A stretch of 64,000 bases of DNA from Stomorhina lunata (Eukaryota; Arthropoda; Insecta; Diptera; Rhiniidae), in the NCBI GenBank assembly GCA_933228675.1, contig OW121742.1, positions 109,896,493-109,960,492 on the forward strand, given 5' to 3'. Shown here piece by piece: positions 47,784 through 60,139 of the stretch. The notes beneath the pieces were generated by a model, which saw nothing but the letters and a program-made list of their open reading frames with translations, made no database searches and had not been told where the DNA came from. The stretch's first letter is position 1, and every line of letters starts with the position of its first letter. The translations under genes were made by a program, and so were the position numbers.

Positions 47784-50060
47784 TATAATGACATTATAAC
47801 GCAATATAATGCGATTATAATGTATTTAAACGCATTATATTGGGATTTTAATGTAATATAACGCATTATAATGCGATGTCAATGTATTATAACGCATTAT
47901 AATGCGTTATAATGATCCCATAACTCTATTATAACGCATTATAATGCTATTGTAATGTATTATAACACATTAAAACGCATTATAATGAGATTATCATCTA
48001 ATAATACGCATTATAATGCGATTATAACGTATTATAATGTATTATAACGAATTATAATAGGATTATAAAGAGTTATAATGCGCTTATAACGTATTATAAT
48101 GTATATAATAATAACGCATTATAATGCAATTATGATATGTTATAACGCATTATAATGCATTATAACGCATTATAATGATATTATAAAGCAATATAATGCG
48201 ATTATAACCTATTTTAACGAATTATAATGGGATTATAACGCATTATAATGCGATTTCAATGTATTATAACGCATTATAATGAGATTATAATGTAGTATAA
48301 TGAGATTATAATGTTTTTTAATGTATTATAACGCATTATAATGAGATGTTAATGTATTATAATCAGATTTTAATGTATTATAATGCATTATAATGCTATT
48401 ATAACTCATTAAAACGCATAATAATGAGATTAACATGCAATATTATGCATTATAATGCGATTATAACGTATTATAATGTATTACACCGAATTATAATAGG
48501 ATTATAAAGCGTTATAATGTATTACAATGGGAATATAATGTATTATAACGTATTACAACGCATTATAATGCAGTTTTAATGTATTATAACGCATTATAAT
48601 GCGGTTATAATATGTTATAACGCATTTTAATGATATTATAAAGCAATATAATGCGATTACAACGTATTTAAACGAATTATAATGGGATTATAATGTATTA
48701 TAACGCATTATAATGCAATTTAAATATATTATAACGCATTATAATGAGACTATAATGTATTATAATGAGATTTCAATGTTTTATAACGCATTATAATTCT
48801 ATTATAACGTATTATTACGCATTAAAACGAGTTATAATGAGATTAAAGCCTAATATCACGCATTATAACGCGATTATAACGTATTATAACGAATTATAAT
48901 AGGATTATAAAGTGTTATAATGCGCTTATAATAGCAATATAATGCGATTAAAATGTATTATAACGCATTATAATGATATTATAACGCAATATAATGCGAT
49001 TATAACGTATTTAAACGAATTATAATGGGATTATAACGTATTATAATCCATTATAATGCGATTTGAATGTATTACAACGCATTAAAATGAGATTATAATG
49101 TATTATAATGAGATTATAATGTATTATAAGACATTATAATGCTATTATAACGTATTACAACGCATTATAATGAGATTAAAACCTAATATCACGCATTATA
49201 ACGCGATTATAATGTATTATAACGAATTATAATAGGATTATAAAGCGTTATAATGCGCTTATAATGGGAATATAATGTATTATAGCGTATCATAACGCAT
49301 TACAATGCAGTTTGAATGTATTAAAACGCATTATCATGCGATTATAATGTATTATGACGCATTATAATGATATTATAACGCAATATAATGCGATTATAAC
49401 GTATTTAAACGAATTATAATAGGATTATAATGTATTATTACGCATTATAATGTCATTTCAATGTATTATAACGCATTATAATGCATTATAATGAGATAAT
49501 AGTGTTTTATAATGCGATTATAATGTATTATAATGTATTATAACGCATTACAATGAGATTATAATGTATTATAATGAGATTTCAATGTATTATAACACAT
49601 TATAATGCTATTATAACGTATTATTAGGCATTAAAACGCGTTATAATGAGATTAAAACCTAATATCACGCATTATAACGCGATTATAACGTATTATAATG
49701 TATTATAACGAATTATAATAGTATTATAAAGCGTTAAAATGCGCTTATAATGGGAATATAATGTGTTATAACGTATTATAACGCATTATAATGCGATTAT
49801 AATGTAATATAACGCATTATAATGATATTATAATGCAATATAAGGCGATTATAAAGTATTTAAACGAATTATAATGGGATTATAATGTATTATAACACAT
49901 TATAATGCGATTTCAATGTATTATAACGCATTATAATGCGATTATAATGTATTATAACGCATTATAATGATATTATAACGCAATATAATGCGATTATAAC
50001 GTATTTAAACGAATTATAATGGGAATATAATGTATATAATGTATAAACATTATAATGCGA
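47784..50060 (+). repeat. TTATAATGC satellite, block 3, with higher-order structure
   Basis: 31-bp-based units GCATTATAATGC plus GATTATAATGTATTATAAC, organised in larger blocks marked by GAATTATAATAGGATTATAAAG, AACCTAATATCACGC and GATATTATAACGCAATATAATGC, which recur in the same order several times (for example near 48885, 49225 and 49705). It ends abruptly near 50060. Confidence 0.9.
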
Positions 50061-50666
50061 TATTATTATAACTTTTACAATAACTTCTTAAAATCACTTC
50101 TTTAAATTTTTGTTACCTATACAAAAAAAATAAAACACAAACCGCCAACCACCAGCATTGTTACTCGACAATAGAGACTGTCCACAAAACAATTTTAAAC
50201 CCCTCTCTACTCCCTGTAAACCTCCATCTTGAAAGTCTATTTCTTATTAAGTTTGCTATAATATTCGCAGAATTTTATATAACCGCTGACACATCCGTAT
50301 ATAAATAATATTTTCTTTAAACACTTCCATTTGCTGGTATCAGGCGATAAACTCGTGCTTCATATTCAATGCTCGGCCGGTGTTTTTTTAGCGTCGCTAA
50401 GTTTGTTAATTTTTTTTTTTTTCAAAATTATTCATTTACTTTCTTGTTTAAAATTTTTATGCGAGTGAGTTAATTAATTGGTGACAAGGCAAATTTTTTT
50501 GTTGAATGTGTGTTTTTTGCAAAGAGATTGTCACGTTTTTGTTTAAGGTTTAAATTTAGCACAAACTTTGACGACCGTCTCTCTAATCGTTTTTTGACGA
50601 TATTTATTTAGTTGATTTTTTAGTAGCTAGAAGAAGTATTCGACTTTGTCACTTTTATGTTTCTTG
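50061..50666. other. Unique DNA, nothing recognised
   Basis: Contains a GC-richer patch CTCGGCCGGTG near 50371. No convincing exon or repeat. Confidence 0.45.
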
Positions 50667-51100
50667 TTAGATGATTTTAGATATTATCAAGACCCCAAGC
50701 GATACATGCTGTCCAGACATCGAGTGACTCAACACAATATCTAGAACTATATTGAATTCAACCGATTGTTCCACAATAGCTCTTAGGCTTTTGATGTGAT
50801 CAATATATGATTTATTGAGTTTTAAGTCTTCTTGTTCGCTTCTTAGCTGTGGTTCGACAATAAACTCGATGCGACTTTGCAGAATATGGGCCATGACTTT
50901 ATTGATCATATTAAGAAGAGTGATACCCCTTTAAGTTGAGCAGTCATTCAAATTTCCTTTTTTGCAATTTTGATAATAAGAAAAGTTTTATGGGTAGAAT
51001 GTATTAGCTTTTAATAATGCAGGTGGTATTCCGTCAATACCTGCAGACTTTCCAGATTTTAGGCGTTTAATTGCAGCAGTTATTTCTCGAGATGTTGTTG
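50667..51100 (-). pseudogene. Reverse-transcriptase relic of an RTE-like LINE
   Basis: Minus-strand conceptual translation from about 51085 reads AAIKRLKSGKSAGIDGIPPA, then after stops KKGNLNDCST and RGITLLNMINKVMAHILQSR, then LRSEQ and YIDHIKSLRAIVEQSVEFN. These match, in order, the early RT motifs of RTE-type LINEs (LKxGKSAGxDGIP, CxNWRGITLL, KVxAxILxxRI, LRxEQxGF, DHIxxLRxIxEQ). In-frame stops and a missing GF segment show it is dead. No later RT motifs (catalytic aspartates) are found. Likely part of the same element as 51180-51660. Confidence 0.8.
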
Positions 51101-51204
51101 GTTTATGTCAAGATTGTTATAAGCGCTATTTCTGCGATACCTAGGATCGCAATCATCGACGGATTGACTGACATTAATTTTTGCAATAACCTTTCGAAAG
51201 TTTC

Positions 51205-51620
51205 ATCTGTTGATCTTTGGAGGAGAACAGATCATCCTGCCTATTCTTTAGTGGCTTTAAATTATAGTGGTTATGATTCGCTATTTCCTTTGGATCGACC
51301 CGTTTCTCCGGCTATTTGGGCTTATTTGCCTAACTTTTCAGCTCATCTCCGCTTGTTCTCCCTTGCACTTCAACAATTCCATCTGTTGATCTTTGGAGGA
51401 AAACAGATCATCCTGAATATTCATTAGTGGCTTTAAATTATAGTGGTTATGATCCGCTATTTCCTTTGGATCGACCCGTTTCTCTGGCTATTCGATCTTC
51501 TTTGCCAAAATTTTCTGCACATCTCCGCTTGTTCTTCCTTGCACTTCGACAATTCCATCTGTTGATCTTTGGAGGAGTTCAGATCATCCTGGCCATTGAT
51601 TAGTAGCTTTAAATATGATG
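51205..51620. repeat. 176-bp tandem triplication beside the RT relic
   Basis: ATCTGTTGATCTTTGGAGGA starts at 51205, 51381 and 51557, giving two full units and a partial third. Units share CGCTATTTCCTTTGGATCGA and CATCTCCGCTTGTTC. It lies just upstream of the RT relic in element orientation, so it is probably duplicated LINE sequence. The flanking GC-richer 51660-51930 has no recognised product. Confidence 0.85.
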
Positions 51621-51931
51621 TTGAGATAACGATTCGATTACCGCATGTCTTCCACATTAAAGCCAGTCGCCATTATCGTCCGCATATGGCCTATTGCTAC
51701 CCTAGGCTGGTGCGGGGGCTATCAGCTACGCTTTGTAGCCCATTATACCGTGATGCATCGATTGTGCGGGTGGGTTTCGGTTTCAATATTTGCTTCTCAT
51801 ATTTCTCTTCTATTTGATTCCCAATTACTTGAAATTCATCAGTCACATTTCAGTTTTGGCAAAATGAACCGAGATGCATCAATTGTGCGAGTCCTGAAAA
51901 TCCTTGAAAGATATAAAAATGATAAAAACTA

Positions 51932-53189
51932 AACATTGATTACGTTTTCAAACGCTGTAGAGATATTCCACATATTTCAAAAATCATAGAAAAAAGATTG
52001 CTGGTAGTTTTGCGTCAGGTCTGAAACGTTTATACTGTGATTATCATTCGTTTATTAACCCAATTTTGTAGCTCATTTATTATTCATTGTTGTCATAGCT
52101 GCTATTTTTTAATATAATAAAAAAAAAAAAAACTTTTCTTGTTTTAAAACTTAAGGGCAATTCTCTGATATTAACTCGGCAACAATGAAACATGTAAGAC
52201 ACAAAAAAACATATGTACATACAAGAATTTCACAAGCCACAAAAACTAATGACAAGACATTATTATTCGATAAAACAAGAACAAAGTTCTTTATCAAATT
52301 GATGAAATACCTTGAAATAATTAAGCAGTCTTTCTAAGATATAATATGAAAATTTTGCCTTGATTTATAACTAAAGAAAACTATCAGTTTTTAGGACAAA
52401 TGATTAATTAGATTTTAAGTTTATTAATGGGGTCTGTCTTGTGGTTTTTGCAAACCAATGATAGATATTTTTCTTTTCTAATGATAACTTTTTTTTAAAC
52501 CATAATTGATTCTATCTACAACTTTTTAATTTTTCATGGCTATGAGGAATCAAAGAGTTTAAAGGGCATGAAAAGATCAAATTTCTTGTTTAAAATTATT
52601 TCTTTTTTCCAAAAGAAAAAAACTGTACCAATAACGTAAAATTTCATTATTTTTGTACAGTTTTGGCAAATGAAGTCAGCTGTTCGTTTTGGTTTCAAAA
52701 ACAAATGTTCGTCAATTCCAAATAATAGCAACAACTTTTTTAAGAGAGTTTTCTAAGGGGACTCCATAACTGCAAAGGTAAACAAAGTTGCTTGTCTTCT
52801 CTCTTCTGTTATTATCTCTCTTTAAAAGTCCTTTCAAATATGAAAAGGAAGGGAGAAAACAATACAGATAATACCCAAATGTGTACAAAATAGGAAATAT
52901 TTCGTATTGGATTAACCAACCTTTAACCTCTAATTTGCTAAATCTCTTTAATGATCTCTTTAACGGACTCTTTACTCTCGTTCTCTACAAAACCTAAACA
53001 AAAAATATGTCAAATTTATAAATCCTACAAAAAATGGTCCTTGAAATGCTTCAAAGATTCAAATTATAAATCTCTATTTTATGGTACGAAAATTTTCAGA
53101 ATCATTCTCATAGGTAATTTTTAAAAATTAGCTCGCTCAAGGGTTAATTTAAGAAGATAATAACAAAATTTCTTCACTCAACGTAACCT
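51932..53189. other. Unique AT-rich DNA
   Basis: No gene, RNA or organised repeat recognised. Confidence 0.5.
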
Positions 53190-53745
53190 AAAAATAAAAC
53201 CACTCAGCGTTGCTAAGTGATACTCAAAGCCTACAAATTACCTCACCACATCATCTGCATGAGCAAACAAAGATCCTTCCACTAAAGGAACACAATATTA
53301 TGCTATCTCAGCAGTTCCTTTTAGGATGTCATCGGAGAAATCATCCAAACTTTAACATCACACAATTGACATCTTCCCCGAGGCATGTCAGGAAAGATAT
53401 TCGCGTTAATGAGGATAGCATACAAATAAATGTACTTGATCCTTAAGATATCTCGTACATGACAGTATTAAAAAACATTCATAGAGACGCCATCAACTTA
53501 GACCATAGCAAAATAAGAAAAGAACCTGCCGCGGATAGCAAGAGTCGTTCTAGCTTAAATTAGATCGGGATGGAACAACATCTTTTGGTCCCGCATAGAA
53601 CGTGTCGTGCCCAACGTATACCCAGCATATGGTCAGTGCCCTAATGATACCCATACAATTTCAACTGTACCGCCAATCCTACTTCACTTAGTTCTGAGTA
53701 TTTGTGGACTCATCCAGTGGAAGTTCAACAATAAAAAGCGTTTAG
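53190..53745 (+). pseudogene. 3' end of a jockey-like LINE polyprotein, decayed
   Basis: Translation at about 53285-53400 gives LPLKEHNIMLSQQFLLGCHR and RRNHPN, followed by PRHVRKDI, the pattern found after the RT/RNase H part of jockey-clade LINEs. Further on, in shifted frames, CPNDTHTI and WTHPVEVQQ (53635-53730) match the closing CPxxxHDTxHLFxCPxxP...LWTxPVE segment. At least one frameshift and a stop at 53443-53446 separate the two parts. Only the C-terminal tail is present. Confidence 0.7.
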
Positions 53746-54079
53746 TACTTTTTGAAAAACAGCAGGATGAAGGGGTATAATTTATCTTCTTTTATTGGAC
53801 CAACACTCATGGGATGACCCCTTCTCTGCATTTCATTGTGATGGAACTAGAAAACTTGTTGATGTCATAAATAAACGAAAAGACCTCAGCGAGAAGTTTA
53901 TTCCAAATACGGACAGCGCGGTTTAAACACTAACGTGTGGTGAAAAAAATTGCGACAAATTTGGAAACGCTGTAATTCAGAAAGTACTAAAGTTATATCT
54001 GATTTATCATTATGTCTGAATTCCTTTGTTTATGTTCTCATGCAAATTTTATGAAAATGTGCCAATTACTTTTTTCAAA

Positions 54080-54980
54080 ATGTCGTCAAAAGAAGAACAA
54101 AATGTCGTCAAGAAGAACAAGAAAAATATTTGTAATTCTTTTGAAAATTGTCCTCATTGGAAGAAGTCAGAGATTGTTTCTCTCTTCGTAGAGCAAGGTA
54201 AAAATCGAGCTTCCGTATATGGGCTACTTAGAAAGTATGCTATCAGAAAAACCACTGAAAGGAAATGTGGCTCCTTTAGAAAATTCAGTTTGTTCGACTG
54301 TGCCGGATTGGTAGCAATCACGGAAGAAAGAGTAGCAAAATCTTACAGGAAACTTTGGCGAAATTTTTGCTGCGATAAAAATACCATCAAAAAATATCTT
54401 GATTATGTAGGGATCCACAAGCGTACCTGAAAAAGTAAGCCAACTATTTCTGATGCCCAAGAGTGGGCCCAAAAATTATGTTGAAAAACTTAGAAAAAAA
54501 AAAGTTAAAAAAAAACTTTTATCGTGCATGACGAAAGCTGTTTCACGTTGGATGGAAATGAGTGGCAGGGAACTCATTATTTCGAAGAGAGTAGGCCTGT
54601 AGATAATAAAGTAAAATATATTGAAGTTTTAGTATGGAGTATTAGTATGGTTCAAAAGGAATGACAGTTCCAGTTTTTTTTCGAGACAGTTTTAGCCTTA
54701 AAGTCTGACCGATATATAAGTGACTGCTTGCCAAAAGTTGCGGAGTTTATAAGAGACCACCACAAGGGATTAAATGTTATATTTTGGACGGACCTAGCAT
54801 TAAGCCGTTATGCTCAGAATACGTTAGAGGCAGTGGATGCTCTAGGTATACCTTATGCAACTAAAGAGAAAAATCCTCCAAACGTCCCGCAATTACACCC
54901 AATTGAAGAATTCTAGGCCAATTTAAAAAGAAAAGTGTATGTACACTTATTCTTTTAGGGCAAAAAACACCAAGCACTTG
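54080..54980 (+). pseudogene. Decayed DD37E-type Tc1/mariner transposase
   Basis: An intact N-terminal stretch (54080-54427) carries the helix-turn-helix region (HWKKSEIVSLFVEQGKNRAS). Stops follow at 54428, 54482, 54491 and 54506 in the same frame, and a pair of frameshifts lies near 54650-54707. The catalytic triad is visible: Asp in VHDESCF (54530), Asp in FWTDLA (54791) and Glu in HPIEEF (54905), with exactly 37 residues between the second and third, the spacing of the ITmD37E family. The conserved Trp after IEEF is a TAG. Matching TIRs could not be identified. Confidence 0.85.
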
Positions 54981-55119
54981 ATCCAAAAATTCAAAAAGGA
55001 GCTTCAAAAAATACTAACATCCTCATTTTCGAAAGCTATGGAAAAAATTACCCAAAACAGGCGAAGTTGAAGTTCGCATTTATCACCGGAATAATCAAGC
55101 GGTTCCAAACGTTGATTTA

Positions 55120-55545
55120 GTTAGTGGGTCCAGATAAAAAAGTAGGCACGTCTGAAATCGAATATGTCGAAAACCTAACAAATTTATTGCATGGTTCGAT
55201 TGTGATTACAGTTTATACAAAAATCATGTGTTCAATGAATAAACATACAATCTTCATTATCTCTAGATTAAGATGCCTTTTTGTGAATTTCGACGATTTA
55301 GGGCGGCTTTTGTTAGAAGGGTTATATGGGGGCTATGGTCAAATATGGACCGATTTCAGTGGTTTTCGTTTTTATAAGCAATATTTTTTTCCTAGATTTC
55401 TTAAAGATATAATTAATTTGTGACAAAATTTTAATTCCGGGAAGTAAGAACTATGGGTGGTATACGAAATAATAGACCGATAGGGATCGAAATGGCCCTA
55501 CTGCCTCAAAAAATGTCTGTATTAAATTTCATAAAGAAAAAAGCA
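55120..55545 (+). mobile_element. Fragment of an unclassified dispersed element
   Basis: Contains TATGGTCAAATATGGACCGA (55336-55355) and TTCCGGGAAG...CTATGGG...GACCGAT (55435-55482), which recur at 58375-58395 and 59239-59286. Same order and orientation as the copy in 58066-59540. It directly follows the transposase relic. Confidence 0.6.
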
Positions 55546-58065
55546 AATTTGAGGCTTTGGCGATGGTTAATTTTGTATGTTCCGGGAAGATAATAGTTTT
55601 GGAGGTAACCCAAAATTCAGAACGATTTTGTGTATTTTTAACAGTCTTTGAATAAAGAGTCTATAACAAAAAGATGTTGCACTTCCATATAATGATTTGC
55701 CGTATGGTCAAAGTCCCTTTTACTCTAATTCGGAAACAAAACCAACTATGGTGTCAAATTGTCTTTTTTAGGTACTTTTTCGCAGCAATTTCTTTTAAAA
55801 ACCCCAAACATTTCAAAATACCATCTCTGCTAATTATAACAAAAAAAGAGAAAAATCGACAGGCGGGGAAAGAGCAAGAGTAAAATTAAAGAGAATGTTT
55901 CAAACAAAAATAACAAAAAAAGGAATTATAGAAAAAATATGAGCAAAATACACGTGAAGTATGAAAAAAGTAATTGGAATTTTCAAGATTTTTGTATATT
56001 TAGCAAGAATTTTAATTAAATTAAAGAACAATCAAGATTTAAAGGATATGTTTAAGAAGTATAAAATAGAGAAAGTAAAAAAAATCTTATTGATAAGGAT
56101 TTTTGAACAAAAATTTTTAAAGGGATATTTCAAGGTTATTTGAAAACTTTTGAATTTCAGTTTTTGGAATATTGCATAATTTATGACTTTAAATTTGATA
56201 ATCAAGTAAAAAAGGAAATATTTTTAAAAGCTATGACTAAAGGTGACTGCTTTTTTTTGGATTTGGATACTAATGTAAATTTTTATTTGCTTGGGTCATG
56301 TCAGATGTTTGGCGCCTGATGGATTTTTTTCTTTTAATATTTGTAGACACTTAAATCTATATAAGGCAACCAATCAGCCCCTCTTTCGAAATTATTCATT
56401 CATTCATTCAAACACAACTTGTAGAGATTTATTGATTTTTATCACAAAATATTAAATGAGTTAATAATTTCATGTTTGTTTAAACAAAAGATGAATAAAT
56501 GTTGCGAGGAGATGGTTGGGGTACTATGGGGGAGTATTTAAAAAGGGTTTAATCACAAGTTTTTAGAGATTCCACTTTTGGAAAGAAAAAAGTTTAGAAA
56601 TTTGCACATAAAACTAGATTTTGCTTAAGCAAAAAAAAATTTTCCAATATTCCAAAATTCGAATTTAGTGAAATCATAACTTCTGGACTCCTTTTTTAAA
56701 CTATTAAATACCCTCCTCAAGTTCTTCTAAAGCTTTAAAATCCACCTCCGGATGTTTTTTGTAATCCTTCTCATGATGACGTTCTATACCTGGTCCTTTT
56801 CCCCTACGCCCTTTTCTTTAACACCCCTTAACAAAACACACACACACCAATACATTCACTCACTCCCTTTGCTTCCCCTTCTCATATTTTTCTAAAGGAA
56901 TTCTTTTTTTTCTTTAACATTCAGTTTTCTTTTATAGATTTTTTTCTTTTTAGTTTTTGCAAATTTTTTCTTTATTAGATCTTTTTCTTACTCACTTGTT
57001 TTAACAAAAACTTTTAGTTTTTATTTTATTCACTTTTAATTTCTTTGTAGAAAACAACTTTTTTTTATTATAATTTCTTACAACTTTTTTTGTGGGGGGT
57101 TTGCTTTTTAAACGATTTTTGCAATAACTTTTTAAAACCCTCAAAAATGTATTCTATTTTACCAAGTTAAACCGAATACAGTTTTTTTCTTTCATTTACT
57201 TTTTCTTTTTGCTTATTTCGACTGTGTATTTTCCAAATTCTTCGGTATTTATAGTTTGAATATAGAGCACGTTATGCGGTTTTATACGTTACTCTGACAG
57301 TTACAAAACTAAGTCGCTTGATTAGCTAACGCCGTTAAATATTTGATAAACAAAAGCTTTGTTCTATTTAAACTGCTCAGCCGACGCACTACTGAATTTC
57401 TGCTGCAAAAAAGCCAGTTTTTGACCACCGCTTTTGAAAAATCTAATGATGCAGTTCCATAGAGAAGAGTCTAGATTTTTTGGATCAATATTTGTTTTCA
57501 AGAAAAGGTTATATTATGTGTTATAAAAAAGGTGTTGAAATAGGCTTAATGTTCAAAAACGAAAAGTGTTCATCACTTTTCATTAAACTCAGTAGCTCAT
57601 GCCTCGAGCTGTGATTAATCTTTGATGTCGATTTAATTAAGATACAGAACCTTGGTTTTAGTCTGCAAAAGAAAATAACTTAATCTCGGTTGTAGTTTAT
57701 GAGATATCAGGAAATCAAAAAAGCTCTACAAAATTCAGTGCTTTGGTTTTTCTTTGGACAAAAGCTAAGTTCGCTCGGTTTTGTTTAGTGCTCCCACCAT
57801 AACCACGTAAAAGGCGAAAGTCTCTTCTTTAGATTGAGCGAAGAAAATTCACCGAAATTCACCGATCGTAAAACAAAGTTTAAAATTTTCTAAAAAAAAA
57901 GTCACTTAAATTGTTACGCATAATGTAATTAAGTGTAAGTCCAATGCAGGTACCCCTAGGAGTTGACATATTTTAACGAAAATTAGTAGACGAAGGCCAA
58001 ATTTCATTAAAACCTATTGAGAATTGCGGCTTATATATTGAGAAGAAAAATAGGTAAAAAAAAAC
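55546..58065. other. Mostly unique AT-rich DNA
   Basis: Poly-A/T rich with a CACACACACACACC stretch near 56838 and a GC-richer patch at 57260-57420. Possible TATA-like sequences exist near 57281 on the minus strand (TATAAAAC), but no exon can be tied to them. 60-70 codon frames here lack coding character. Confidence 0.4.
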
Positions 58066-59540
58066 AAGTAAGAAAGTGCTATAGTCGGTCAAGGCCGCCA
58101 TACGATACCCTTCACCATTGTTCTCTTCGTTCCCACGGCAGTCGGTTCTTCGTACCGGAACGACTCGGAAATCTTAGGATTCCGACTAAGAACTGCCACT
58201 TCTGCGATATTAACAATAATATCTCAGTTACAACAACACACCCTTCACCACTAAGGTCAAAGGTGTACATTTCCCTAAATAAAGACAAATATTTGCTAAA
58301 TTTTGACATCATACAAACATTTTCTCAAAACTTATATATTTAAGCTGTTTCCGTCATTTGGACCTATATGAGAGCTAGGGTCAAATGTGGACCGATTATC
58401 TCGAAATTTGGCAAATGGATTACAGTTGTTACAAAAATTATGTATGCACAAATAAACTTAAAATTCTGATTATCTAAAGATTTACGAGCTTTTTAGTGAA
58501 TTTTGTCTCATTTAGTGCGTTTTGAGTAAAGAGTTTGTACGGGAGATATGGTTAAATGTGGACCGAAATTTGGCACAGTAATTTAAGTCTACATTAGTAG
58601 TAGGGTAGAAGGTGAAGCATTTGCCACTTTTTTTTAAGTGCTCTAGGTTTCCTACCGGGAGAGTTATCACAATTTTTTTGTTCTTCATAGGTACCTATAT
58701 ATGTTAGCTTTAAAATGTGTTGGTTCAGATTGCCTACGACTTTTGTTTATGTATTAAATTTAAAAAATAGCAAATTAACTAAAAGTGGCCAATGTGCCCC
58801 ACCCATGGGGCACATTTGCCAATACGTTGGGTAAAAAAAAGAAGTAAAAAAATTGTTGTAATAAAGTAAATTTTTATTGCTATAAAGCTTTAATATACAA
58901 AACAAACAAACCAAAAAATTAATTCAAGTTCATTTCACATGGATAAATTAAACAAAACAGTAAAAAATTCAGAGATCAAAATTTAAACTATTGGGCCTCT
59001 GTTAACATTGTACTGTGACATATCAACATTAAAAAAAAATTGTTAAGATGGAAGATGGAATCAAAATTTGACATATAGAATATCAATGATAAACAATTAT
59101 AAAATCGATTACAGCATCAAAAAAGATAAGTTAGTTTTCAAGAAAATTAGTGGTGGCAAATGCGCCCCTATGGCAAATAGTCCCCCTCCTACCCTACTTG
59201 TTCATGAAAAAATATTGATATTTGTGGCCACTATATCAATTCCGGGAAGAGGGACCTATGGGAGGTACCGTAAATAATGAACCGATTTTGACGAATTTCA
59301 ATAGCCATGGTCTCACTATAAAAAAATGATCTGTGTCAAATTTTATCAAATTATCTTTAGAATTGCGACCTGTGCTTTGATTACATCTTTTACATGGGGT
59401 TCCAGCCAGCCAGCCAGACGGACGGGCGGACATCGCTAAATCGACTCTAAGATGGGTCTAAGACAAATATTTCTATGCGTTACATACATCAGCTCAAACT
59501 TATAATACCCTTTCCACCTATGGTGGTGAAGGGTATAAAA
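58066..59540 (+). mobile_element. Dispersed element copy with a nested insertion
   Basis: Starts near AAGTAAGAAAGTGCTATAGT and ends with ATAATACCCTTTCCACC...TGGTGAAGGGTATAAAA, termini of a type I recall as common in calyptrate fly genomes. Near the right end the GACGGACGGGCGGACATCGC stretch followed by TAAATCGACTC is also typical. The 598-bp TIR element at 58600-59197 splits it. A second 3' end of the same family is at 60410-60700. No open frame belongs to it, and its class is uncertain. Confidence 0.55.
58600..59197. mobile_element. 598-bp nested non-autonomous TIR element
   Basis: Left end GTAGGGTAGAAGG...CATTTGCCACTT and right end, read inward, GTAGGGTAGGAGG...CATTTGCCACCACT form imperfect terminal inverted repeats. 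An internal near-palindrome TGTGCCCCACCCATGGGGCA lies at 58794-58813. It contains no transposase. It sits inside the dispersed element, so it inserted later. A target-site duplication is not clear. Confidence 0.6.
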
Positions 59541-59714
59541 ATGGGGTCCAAGTCAGGTACCCCAAGGAACGGACGGATTTTAACCAAAATTAGTAGAGCT
59601 CTTTGTTAAATAAACTAAAAGACGTGTGCTGAATTTCCACAATTCTTAAGTTGAAAAGAAGCGTTACATCCCTTTTTCATTCTTTCAAGCGTGTTCTTTT
59701 TCCAAGATAGCTTT

Positions 59715-60125
59715 CTAGCCCTTTTCGATAAAACCAATTACATCATGAAGTGCACTTTCAACAGATTTACCGTTTAGGTAAGCGTTTGCAATATGAATTT
59801 CTAACGAGTTCCTAAGATAGAGGTCAAACAGTCGCTTAAGTGTCTTCAGAAAAAAAGACGACTGGTTGATTGACCTAAAATCTTTTGGTTTTGAGTGACT
59901 TACCTTCCCTGCTTTTGGTATAAAGATCACATTAACCTCTCTACATCCACTTAGAATGAAGCCCCCAAGTAGGCAGCTAATGTAAATGGAAAGAAGAATT
60001 AATAGACAATAGTCGGAGGAATTATGAAGCATAGCAGGAATAATACCATCCGGACCGGCCGATTTGTACGACATTAACGTATTCACGGCCCATTTTACTC
60101 TCTTCATAGTGACAATCCTATCTAT
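59715..60125 (-). pseudogene. Jockey-clade LINE reverse-transcriptase fragment
   Basis: The minus-strand frame reads YKSAGPDGIIPAMLHNSS, then VNVIFIPKAGKVSHSKPKDF, RSINQSSFFLKTLKRLFD, and NAYLNGKSVESALHDV. This is the RT N-terminal half of jockey-type LINEs (KSxGPDGIxPALLQ, WRxxKVxFIPKPGK, FRPISLxSFxLKTLERL, QHAYxxGKSTExALH) with key residues lost (PI in FRPIS, Q before AY). It stops at 59715 before any catalytic YADD, so it is inactive. Upstream it joins the shared 61-bp sequence at 60140-60200. Confidence 0.85.
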
Positions 60126-60139
60126 GTTGTTATTGTAAC

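Noticed and set aside
51071..51932. Plus-strand frames of 82-118 codons near the RTE relic
   Set aside because: They lie across the 176-bp triplication antisense to the LINE relic; no recognisable protein.
54224..54472. 82-codon minus-strand frame
   Set aside because: Shadow of the transposase relic on the plus strand.
55124..55423. 99-codon plus-strand frame after the transposase relic
   Set aside because: Falls in the dispersed noncoding element whose other copies do not keep the frame.
57240..57420. GC-richer patch with TATA-like words as promoter of the transporter
   Set aside because: No donor or exon could be linked to 32772 from sequence alone, and the distance is about 25 kb.
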